Shown one piece after another: positions 1-4,237 of a stretch of DNA of 11,081 nucleotides. The stretch spans positions 1-11,081 of the forward strand of contig CAMNHG010000040.1 in assembly GCA_946539105.1 (NCBI GenBank), in the 5' to 3' direction. The notes under the pieces are model-generated. The model ran no database searches and was not told the origin of the DNA. It saw only the letters and a list, made by a program, of their open reading frames with translations. Origin of the DNA: an uncultured Clostridia bacterium. GTDB lineage: Bacteria > Bacillota > Clostridia > Oscillospirales > Acutalibacteraceae. Position numbers and translations under genes: made by a program. How positions within the stretch are numbered: position 1 is the stretch's first letter; every line of letters begins with the position of its first letter.

Positions 1-2
1 TT

Positions 3-92
3 GACGGTCTTACTCCCGAGGATAACGGCGACGACGACAGAAGAAACAGCCGTCCGCGCAGACCCAGGGGCGACAGAAGAAACAGAAGATAA
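3..92 (+). CDS. C-terminal end of an unidentified protein (5' truncated)
   Basis: The open frame running in from the left edge ends at TAA 90-92. The visible 29 residues begin DGLTPEDNGDDD and end in an Arg-rich tail (RRNSRPRRPRGDRRNRR). An acidic stretch followed by a basic tail is common at the ends of RNA-binding proteins such as RNA helicases, RNase J/R, PNPase or Rho, but no domain is visible and I do not assign a function. Another frame is also open here (stop 106-108). I prefer this one because its composition is that of a known kind of tail and its stop lies just before the terminator at 112-141. Low certainty on identity, moderate on being coding. Confidence 0.55.
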   Translation, partial: DGLTPEDNGDDDRRNSRPRRPRGDRRNRR

Positions 93-111
93 TTCTATTT
101 TAGAATAATAC

Positions 112-141
112 ACGGCAGTCGGATTGTTCCGGCTGCCGTTT
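112..141 (+). terminator. Rho-independent terminator of the first gene
   Basis: A 12-bp stem (ACGGCAGTCGGA with TCCGGCTGCCGT, one G-T pair) closes a TTGT loop and is followed by TTT. It sits about 20 bp after the stop at 92 and ends just before the next gene. The T tract is short, so termination may be partial and could let transcription continue into the peptidase-like gene. Confidence 0.7.
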
Positions 142-155
142 GTAATAGGTATGTT

Positions 156-719
156 ATGAGAAAATGGCGTAATAATTTAAGCCAAGTGAATAGCAGAAGA
201 AAAGCGATGCTCACCGAGCGTGATACGTATAACAGAAAAACTCTCGGTGATTACCTCGGATATATTTTCCGTCAGGACGCTGAAATAATAAAGGATTTGC
301 GTTATGGCAGCAAGCAGTTTTGGTATAACGGCTGCGGTGTTATAGCTGCCTATAATGTGATGTTCGCTCTCGGAAAGCGTATGGATTTGTGTGATATTCT
401 GCTTGAATTTGAGCTTAACCGAGTCGGTAACTTCAACGCTCTTTTAGGAACGTCCTCACGTCGTTTGCCGAAATTTTTTAAGGCGCACGGTGTTGAGCCG
501 ATTATTATAAAAAGACTTAAAGAATTTAAGAGCAGAATAGGCGAGTTTGAGATTTCAATTATCTTTATTCGGGCAAAAAACAGTCCTATACTTCACTATT
601 ATTGTATTCTGAAAAGGGGAGAGAACGATTACGTAACAATTAATCAGTGCTATCTTGACGCCTTTGGAAAACTCGATTGGAACAATCATTTTATAAAAGC
701 ATTTTGTTTTAAAAAATAA
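156..719 (+). CDS. C39-like cysteine peptidase-fold protein
   Basis: A 187-residue protein with the layout of the C39-like papain-fold families. A candidate nucleophile Cys60 lies in QFWYNGCGVIAAYN, at the start of a helix after an aromatic/Gly turn. A candidate His147 lies in a beta-strand context (LHYYCIL), and Asn163 (TINQCY) sits where the third catalytic residue usually lies. Residues 102-110 (RRLPKFFKA) match the helix these families have between Cys and His. No signal peptide or membrane segment is seen, and the first 25 residues are very basic, so it is probably cytosolic. C39-like proteins include bacteriocin-leader peptidases, but no ABC transporter or precursor peptide is visible here. 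The start is the ATG at 156; the ATG at 151 hits a stop at once. The upstream AGG at 147-149 is only a weak ribosome site. Whether it is an active protease is unknown. Confidence 0.7.
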   Translation: MRKWRNNLSQVNSRRKAMLTERDTYNRKTLGDYLGYIFRQDAEIIKDLRYGSKQFWYNGCGVIAAYNVMFALGKRMDLCDILLEFELNRVGNFNALLGTSSRRLPKFFKAHGVEPIIIKRLKEFKSRIGEFEISIIFIRAKNSPILHYYCILKRGENDYVTINQCYLDAFGKLDWNNHFIKAFCFKK

Positions 720-720
720 A

Positions 721-756
721 ACTGTCATTCCGAAAACTCAGAATGACAGTTATTTT
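721..756. terminator. Bidirectional terminator between convergent genes
   Basis: A perfect 10-bp stem (ACTGTCATTC with GAATGACAGT) is flanked by an A-rich run on the left and TTATTTTTATT on the right, so it can end transcripts from both the peptidase-like gene (plus) and ilvE (minus). It lies immediately between the two stop codons. Confidence 0.9.
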
Positions 757-763
757 TATTTGA

Positions 764-1789
764 TTAGCAGATTTCCTTAATCCAGCCTTCGGGAGCTTCA
801 ATTCTGCCCATCTGGATTCCTGTTAATGTCTCGTAGAGCTTCTTTGTGATCGGTCCCATTTCTTCCATACCTGCCGGGAAGCAGATTTCCTTGCCGTGGT
901 CGTAGATTTTACCAACGGGTGAGATAACAGCCGCTGTTCCGCAAAGACCGCACTCCGCGAAGTCCTTAACCTCGTCAAAGTAAACCTCTCTCTGCTCAAC
1001 CTCAAGTCCGAGGTAATGCTCGGCAACGTACATCAGCGAACGGCGTGTGATAGAGGGGAGAATACTGTCTGACTTAGGAGTAACAACCTTTCCGTCCTTT
1101 GTGATGAACAGGAAGTTAGCTCCGCCTGTTTCCTCAACCTTTGTGCGCGTAGCCGCGTCAAGGTACATATTCTCGTCAAAGCCCTCTGCGTGAGCTGTTA
1201 CGATAGCGTGCAGGCTCATTGCGTAGTTAAGACCAGCCTTGATGTGACCGGTGCCGTGAGGAGCGGCTCTGTCAAAATCGGAAACCTTAATTGTAATCGG
1301 CTTTGCGCCGCCTTTAAAGTAAGGACCAACGGGAGTGGTAAATACTCTGAACTGATACTCGTCGGCAGGCTTAACGCCGATAACCGGGTTTATTCCGAAA
1401 ACATACGGACGGATATAAAGAGTCGCGCCTGTGCCGTAAGGAGGTACGAAGTCAGCGTTTGCCTTAACAACCTTTTCAACAGCCTCAAGGAACATTTCCT
1501 CGGGTACCTCGGGAATTTCAAGACGTTTACAGCTGTCAATAAGTCTTTTTGCGTTGAGGTCGGGACGGAAAACTACAATCTTGCCGTCCTCGGTTGTGTA
1601 CGCTTTAAGACCTTCAAAAACAGTCTGAGCGTATTGCAGAACGCCTGCGCACTCACTCATAGTAATCATTGAATCCTCGGTGAGGAAACCCTCGCCCCAT
1701 TTGCCGTCCTTGTAGTTGGCAACGTAGCGTTCACCTGTCGGAATATAACCGAAACCGAGGTTTGACCAATCAATATTTTGCTTTGCCAT
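764..1789 (-). CDS. ilvE: Branched-chain amino acid aminotransferase
   Basis: A PLP enzyme of fold type IV that interconverts leucine, isoleucine or valine with their 2-oxo acids using glutamate/2-oxoglutarate. It is the last step of branched-chain amino acid synthesis or the first of catabolism. The 341-residue length fits the class II BCAT group. The Schiff-base lysine is Lys184 in GHIKAGLNYA; the cofactor Glu is in KVEETGGANFLFI (residues 217-229); GTAAVISPVG near residue 284 matches the phosphate/substrate loop. FEGLKAY (58-64) and RPDLNAKRL (75-83) are further family signatures. The start at 1789 is supported by a strong AAGGAAG site (plus strand 1798-1804) with about 8 nt spacing. A CGLC pair (Cys280, Cys283) lies just before the GTAAV loop. 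It is transcribed alone and ends at the shared terminator 721-756. A candidate promoter with a dyad lies at 1858-1886. Confidence 0.95.
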   Translation of the reverse strand: MAKQNIDWSNLGFGYIPTGERYVANYKDGKWGEGFLTEDSMITMSECAGVLQYAQTVFEGLKAYTTEDGKIVVFRPDLNAKRLIDSCKRLEIPEVPEEMFLEAVEKVVKANADFVPPYGTGATLYIRPYVFGINPVIGVKPADEYQFRVFTTPVGPYFKGGAKPITIKVSDFDRAAPHGTGHIKAGLNYAMSLHAIVTAHAEGFDENMYLDAATRTKVEETGGANFLFITKDGKVVTPKSDSILPSITRRSLMYVAEHYLGLEVEQREVYFDEVKDFAECGLCGTAAVISPVGKIYDHGKEICFPAGMEEMGPITKKLYETLTGIQMGRIEAPEGWIKEIC

Positions 1790-1857
1790 TATAAAAACTT
1801 CCTTTCATAAAAAGAACATTTTAATCCTTAAACATAATTTTAGCACTTTAACGCAGT

Positions 1858-1886
1858 GATATAATTCTATATTAGAATTAAGTTAA
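1858..1886 (-). promoter_or_regulatory. Candidate ilvE promoter
   Basis: Read on the minus strand: TTAACT (-35, plus 1881-1886), a 17-nt spacer, then TATATC (-10, plus 1858-1863). Each hexamer matches the consensus at about four of six positions. This would give a leader of about 60 nt before the ilvE start. The match is modest; what makes it worth listing is that the spacer is almost exactly filled by an inverted repeat (1862-1880). Confidence 0.35.
1862..1880. promoter_or_regulatory. 19-bp dyad, possible operator
   Basis: TAATTCTA-TAT-TAGAATTA is a perfect 8-bp inverted repeat with a 3-nt centre, in the divergent region between ilvE and the AAA-CYTH gene. It lies in the spacer of the candidate ilvE promoter and touches the -35 of a weak candidate promoter in the other direction, a normal place for a repressor or activator site. 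It does not match the CodY box spacing. In such AT-rich DNA chance dyads are common. Confidence 0.35.
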
Positions 1887-1905
1887 TATAAATACAATAT
1901 ATAAT
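1878..1905 (+). promoter_or_regulatory. Weak candidate promoter of the AAA-CYTH gene
   Basis: A perfect TATAAT at 1900-1905 is preceded at 16 nt by TTAAGT (1878-1883), a poor -35. This would give a leader of roughly 35 nt. The region is so AT-rich that TATAAT alone is weak evidence. Confidence 0.3.
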
Positions 1906-1945
1906 AAGTTATATAGATAATTATAAATATAAACAGAGGTTTGTT

Positions 1946-3052
1946 ATGAACAAAATCATTAAAATAGCTTTAACCGGAGGGCCTTGCGGCGGAAAATCAG
2001 AAGCACTTACTTACTTGAAAAACAATCTTGAAGCTCTCGGAATCAATGTTTATATACTTGAAGAGACAGCTACTTTGCTATTCAATAACGGTCATTCTCC
2101 AATGGCAGAGGGGAGCTACGGTTTCCACAGCAAGTTGTTTGAAAATCAGTTTACCAGAGAAAATGAGCTTTATAAGTGCGCTGAAAAATCCGGAAGAGAT
2201 TTATCTGTTATCATATGCGACAGAGGCTTGCTCGATAACCGTGCCTATGTTACCGAGGATGAATTTAACCGTTATTCCGCTAAATTCGATCTTAGTGAGA
2301 ATAAAATAAGGTGTATGTATGACGGAGTGTTTCACCTTGTAACAGCAGCAGACGGCGCGGAAAAGTATTATAATCTCAGCAACTCCGCAAGGAAGGAAAC
2401 TCCCGAGCAGGCAAGAGCACTTGATAAAAGGATTCTGTCAGTCTGGACTGGAACTCCGCACCTCAGAATTATTGACAACAGCACGGATTTTGCAGGTAAG
2501 TTAAACCGTCTTTTGGCAGAAGTTAAAGCTGTTATCGGCATTCCAAAACCTCTTGAAATCGAAAGAAAGTTTTTAATAGAATACCCCGATACCGAATATC
2601 TAAATTCTATTCCGACTTGCCGCAGGGTTCCGATTGAGCAGGCGTATCTTGAAACTCCCACTGAGGGCAGGTTCAGAATCCGCAGGCGCGGAAGCAGGGA
2701 AGAGGCTGTTTATATTAAAACGGTAAAGCGTAAAATTAACGACTTATCGCATATCGAAATTGAAAATTATATTTCTAAATATGAATATAAAAATTATCTC
2801 GCTCAAAAAAATTACGTTCACGGAATTATCCGAAAGGACAGGTACTGCATAGCATTAAATTCAACATATTATGAGCTTGATATTTATCCGTTTTTTGCGG
2901 ATCGCGCAACGCTTGAAATTGAGCTGTTATCAGAGAATCAGGAGTATGTTCTGCCTGATTTTGTCAAGATGATAAGAGAGGTGTCGTTTGAAAAGGAGTA
3001 TAAAAATAAATACCTGGCGGTAAAGTACAGCGGGAAATACGGTATAAGATAA
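1946..3052 (+). CDS. AAA/NadR-type P-loop ATPase fused to a CYTH (triphosphate tunnel) domain
   Basis: A 368-residue two-domain protein. Residues 1-195 are a small AAA_28/NadR-like P-loop NTPase: Walker A GGPCGGKS at 11-18, and a Walker B-like strand with DRG motif VIICDRGLLD at 88-97. Residues 203-360 are a CYTH domain: the signature E204-I-E206-R-K208, basic strands RFRIRRR (242-248) and YIKTVKR (257-262), then acidic strands YYELDIY (308-314) and LEIELLS (323-329), which together line a metal-dependent triphosphate tunnel. CYTH enzymes hydrolyse or cyclise triphosphates (triphosphatases, thiamine triphosphatase, class IV adenylate cyclases). The fused kinase-like domain may make or sense the same phosphorylated substrate; substrate unknown. 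The start has AGAGG (1935-1939) at suitable spacing. No partner gene is adjacent, and no clear terminator follows before the tRNA promoter. Confidence 0.85.
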   Translation: MNKIIKIALTGGPCGGKSEALTYLKNNLEALGINVYILEETATLLFNNGHSPMAEGSYGFHSKLFENQFTRENELYKCAEKSGRDLSVIICDRGLLDNRAYVTEDEFNRYSAKFDLSENKIRCMYDGVFHLVTAADGAEKYYNLSNSARKETPEQARALDKRILSVWTGTPHLRIIDNSTDFAGKLNRLLAEVKAVIGIPKPLEIERKFLIEYPDTEYLNSIPTCRRVPIEQAYLETPTEGRFRIRRRGSREEAVYIKTVKRKINDLSHIEIENYISKYEYKNYLAQKNYVHGIIRKDRYCIALNSTYYELDIYPFFADRATLEIELLSENQEYVLPDFVKMIREVSFEKEYKNKYLAVKYSGKYGIR

Positions 3053-3103
3053 TTCGACGGAACTTAAACAAAGCAGTAAATTTGACAAAATTCAAAAAAT
3101 CTA

Positions 3104-3132
3104 TTGACAATCAGGCTCAATGTGGATATAAT
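3104..3132 (+). promoter_or_regulatory. Consensus sigma-A promoter of the tRNA cluster
   Basis: TTGACA (3104-3109), exactly 17 nt, TATAAT (3127-3132): both hexamers and the spacing are perfect. It lies 24 bp before the mature 5' end of tRNA-Arg, so the precursor has a leader of about 18 nt, as expected for a stable-RNA promoter. Confidence 0.95.
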
Positions 3133-3156
3133 ATAAAGGCTGACTTAATCAGAAAT

Positions 3157-3233
3157 GCGCCAATAGCTCAGCTGGATAGAGCAACTGCCTTCTAAGCAGT
3201 AGGTCAGGGGTTCGAGTCCCTTTTGGCGCGCCA
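3157..3233 (+). tRNA. tRNA-Arg (UCU)
   Basis: A complete cloverleaf of 77 nt. Acceptor GCGCCAA pairs with TTGGCGC (3223-3229), discriminator G3230, and CCA is encoded at 3231-3233. The anticodon stem ACTGC/GCAGT encloses loop CTTCTAA, giving anticodon UCU, which reads AGA/AGG. The T arm is AGGGG-TTCGAGT-CCCTT. It is the first gene of the cluster and is followed directly by an inverted copy of its own 3' end. Confidence 0.97.
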
Positions 3234-3260
3234 ATTAAGTCGCGCCAAAAGGGACTCGAA
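3211..3260. repeat. 20-bp perfect inverted repeat of the tRNA-Arg 3' end
   Basis: The tRNA-Arg segment from the T-loop through the discriminator base (3211-3230) is repeated without mismatch as its reverse complement CGCGCCAAAAGGGACTCGAA at 3241-3260, with only 10 nt between (CCAATTAAGT). A transcript reading past the tRNA could form this 20-bp hairpin in place of the T arm and acceptor stem. The inverted copy stops exactly at the conserved TTCGA of the T loop. Confidence 0.95.
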
Positions 3261-3379
3261 GGCGAGCGTTAAGAAAACAGTCCTGCGGACTGTTTTTAGC
3301 GAGAGAGTTAAAGAAAGTTGTTTTCTTAAACACGCATCGGCAAACGAGCTCAAATTCAGTAAAGTTCTTTGGCGCGCCA
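3234..3379 (+). repeat. tRNA-associated element, Arg copy
   Basis: Order: ATTAAGT; reverse complement of the tRNA-Arg 3' end (3241-3260); GCGAGCG; the hairpin AAAACAGTCC-TGC-GGACTGTTTT (3274-3296); GCGAGAG; an AT-rich part with AAAGTT and AAACGAGCT; and at the distal end TTTGGCGCGCCA (3368-3379), a direct 12-bp repeat of the end of tRNA-Arg including CCA (3222-3233). The core from GCGAGCG to AAACGAGCT can be aligned with the units behind tRNA-Gln, while the tRNA-derived ends differ according to the host tRNA. No protein-coding gene is supported here. Confidence 0.8.
3274..3297. terminator. Hairpin of the Arg element, terminator-like
   Basis: Stem AAAACAGTCC/GGACTGTTTT with loop TGC and T continuing to 3297: a perfect 10-bp stem with A's before and T's after, so it resembles a short bidirectional terminator. 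If it acts as one, tRNA-His would need its own promoter or depend on readthrough. Confidence 0.5.
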
Positions 3380-3419
3380 CTGTGCGCTATATTTATATTT
3401 TATAAATCAGCGCAACTAT

Positions 3420-3497
3420 GGTGGGATTAGCGTAGTTGGTTAACGCGCCAGTTTGTGGCACTGGAGACCACCGGTTCGAATCCGGTATCCCACCCCA
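3420..3497 (+). tRNA. tRNA-His (GUG)
   Basis: Acceptor GTGGGAT (3421-3427) pairs with ATCCCAC (3487-3493). The anticodon stem CCAGT/ACTGG holds loop TTGTGGC, giving anticodon GUG. The T arm is ACCGG-TTCGAAT-CCGGT. The extra G-1 required for histidyl-tRNA synthetase recognition is encoded at 3420 and faces C73 (3494); CCA is encoded at 3495-3497. It lies only 3 bp before tRNA-Lys, so the two are one transcript. No convincing promoter is visible just upstream. Confidence 0.97.
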
Positions 3498-3500
3498 TTT

Positions 3501-3576
3501 GACTCATTAGCTCAGTTGGCAGAGCACTTGACTTTTAATCAAGGTGTCCGGAGTTCGAATCTCCGATGGGTCACCA
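3501..3576 (+). tRNA. tRNA-Lys (UUU)
   Basis: Acceptor GACTCAT pairs with ATGGGTC (3566-3572, one T-G pair), discriminator A3573, CCA encoded at 3574-3576. The anticodon stem CTTGA/TCAAG holds loop CTTTTAA, giving anticodon UUU for AAA/AAG. It is followed by a conventional terminator and, unlike the Arg and Gln genes, carries no inverted-tail element. Confidence 0.97.
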
Positions 3577-3577
3577 C

Positions 3578-3606
3578 AGCCGCACAGGAAATCTTGTGCG
3601 GCTTTT
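3578..3606 (+). terminator. Rho-independent terminator after tRNA-Lys
   Basis: An 11-bp stem (AGCCGCACAGG with CTTGTGCGGCT, one G-T pair), loop AAAT, then TTTT. It starts 2 bp after the tRNA-Lys CCA end and closes the Arg-His-Lys unit. Confidence 0.92.
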
Positions 3607-3636
3607 AACTTAATAAATTTGTCATAGACATAATAT

Positions 3637-3711
3637 TGGGCCGTCGCCAAGCGGTAAGGCAACGGACTTTGACTCCGTCATCCGTGGGTTCGAATCCCGC
3701 CGGCCCAGCCA
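3637..3711 (+). tRNA. tRNA-Gln (UUG)
   Basis: Acceptor TGGGCCG (3637-3643) pairs with CGGCCCA (3701-3707), discriminator G3708, CCA encoded at 3709-3711. The anticodon stem ACGGA/TCCGT holds loop CTTTGAC, giving anticodon UUG for CAA/CAG. The T arm is GTGGG-TTCGAAT-CCCGC. It follows a terminator, so it should have its own promoter, but the upstream DNA gives only CATAAT-like matches too close to the 5' end and I call none. Its GCCA end forms the base of the following terminator hairpin. Confidence 0.97.
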
Positions 3712-3747
3712 AAATAAAAACACCCTAATGGGTGTTTTTATTTTGGC
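3708..3747. terminator. 18-bp dyad terminator of tRNA-Gln, including its GCCA end
   Basis: GCCAAAATAAAAACACCC (3708-3725), loop TAAT, then its exact reverse complement (3730-3747). The inner part, AAAAACACCC/GGGTGTTTTT, is a good terminator in both directions. The dyad extends back through the discriminator and CCA of the tRNA, so the uncut transcript buries the tRNA 3' end in the hairpin. Confidence 0.9.
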
Positions 3748-3893
3748 TGAAAAAGACGGCGGGATTCGAAAGCGAGCGACAAGAAAACAGTCCGGTGGAC
3801 TGTTTTCCGCGAGAGCGTTCTACAAAGTTATAAAATAAAACACACCGCATAAAACGAGCTGAAACTATTAATTTAAGCCAAACATACGCCGGC
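3712..3893 (+). repeat. tRNA-associated element, Gln unit 1
   Basis: Order: terminator hairpin; AAAAAGA; CGGCGGGATTCGAA (3757-3770), the reverse complement of the tRNA-Gln T arm and first acceptor bases (3689-3702); AGCGAGCG; the hairpin AAAACAGTCC-GGT-GGACTGTTTT (3784-3806); GCGAGAGCG; an AT-rich part with AAAGTT and AAACGAGCT; and CGCCGGC (3887-3893), a direct copy of tRNA-Gln 3698-3704. It matches unit 2 with about four differences. Open frames across it on the minus strand are repeat artefacts. Confidence 0.88.
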
Positions 3894-4072
3894 AAAAACA
3901 CCCTAATGGGTGTTTTTATTTTGGCCGGAAAAAGACGGCGGGATTCGAAAGCGAGCGACAAGAAAACAGTCCGGTGGACTGTTTTCCGCGAGAGCGTTCT
4001 ACAAAGTTATAAAATAAAACACACCGCATAAAACGAGCTGAAACTATTAATTTTAGCAAAACATACGCCGGC
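3894..4072 (+). repeat. tRNA-associated element, Gln unit 2
   Basis: A tandem second copy: terminator hairpin (3894-3917), inverted tRNA-Gln tail CGGCGGGATTCGAA (3936-3949), core hairpin (3963-3985), and distal CGCCGGC (4066-4072). Repeat periods are 178 and 179 bp, measured at the CACCCTAAT landmark (3721, 3899, 4078). Differences from unit 1 are limited to GGCTG versus GGCCGG after the hairpin and two substitutions near 4052-4056, so the duplication is recent. Confidence 0.9.
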
Positions 4073-4133
4073 AAAAACACCCTAATGGGTGTTTTTATTT
4101 TGGTCGGAAAAAGACGGCGGGATTCGAAGGCGA
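4073..4133 (+). repeat. tRNA-associated element, truncated Gln unit 3
   Basis: It starts with the same AAAAACACCC-TAAT-GGGTGTTTTT hairpin and inverted tail CGGCGGGATTCGAA (4115-4128), then departs from units 1 and 2 within the GCGAGCG core. The next bases, ACTGTGCG (4132-4139), also occur right after the distal end of the Arg element (3379-3386), so this octamer may mark an outer boundary. The following 60 bp is AT-rich and holds nothing else I can name before the promoter at 4178. Confidence 0.75.
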
Positions 4134-4177
4134 CTGTGCGGAGCAATGTTTAGATTATATTGTTATTATAAACACTC

Positions 4178-4206
4178 TTGCGGTGTTTCTATTTGTATGA
4201 TATAAT
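4178..4206 (+). promoter_or_regulatory. Extended -10 promoter of the prolyl-tRNA editing gene
   Basis: TATAAT at 4201-4206 with the extended -10 TG at 4198-4199, and TTGCGG at 4178-4183 at 17 nt. The -35 is poor, but an extended -10 compensates. The predicted start near 4213 rules out the in-frame ATG at 4178 and leaves about 25 nt before the ATG at 4238. Confidence 0.8.
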
Positions 4207-4237
4207 GTGTGTGCATAAAAAATATTTAGAGGTTGTT

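Noticed and set aside
1190..1672. 160-codon plus-strand open frame
   Set aside because: Antisense shadow of ilvE, whose reading frame has all catalytic motifs.
3223..3405. 60-codon plus-strand open frame starting inside tRNA-Arg
   Set aside because: It begins within the tRNA acceptor stem and runs through the inverted repeat and hairpin; no ribosome site.
3605..3636. Promoter for tRNA-Gln
   Set aside because: TTAACT and CATAAT matches exist, but the start would fall inside the tRNA. No acceptable alternative is visible.
3234..4133. CRISPR array
   Set aside because: The repeats are about 178 bp, contiguous and tRNA-derived, with no 20-50 bp repeat/spacer alternation and no cas gene.
3211..4133. 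att sites of a prophage or integrative element in tRNA genes
   Set aside because: Att duplications are direct and flank an integrase-bearing element. Here the longest tRNA copies are inverted, the intervals are under 200 bp and no integrase is present. The short direct copies at unit ends keep the idea of a small non-autonomous element open.
3725..4146. Two overlapping, nearly identical minus-strand open frames of 76-78 codons
   Set aside because: They are translations of the tandem tRNA-tail repeats read backwards; part of each peptide is simply the tRNA T arm in sense orientation. There is no ribosome site.
4170..4188. Small hairpin AAACACT/GGTGTTT resembling a terminator
   Set aside because: Only 6-7 bp with one G-T pair and no T tract; it overlaps the -35 of the next promoter, so I do not call it a terminator.
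4178..4237. Upstream in-frame ATG extending the prolyl-tRNA editing protein by 20 residues
   Set aside because: It lies at the -35 of a good extended -10 promoter, upstream of the predicted transcript start, and lacks a ribosome site.
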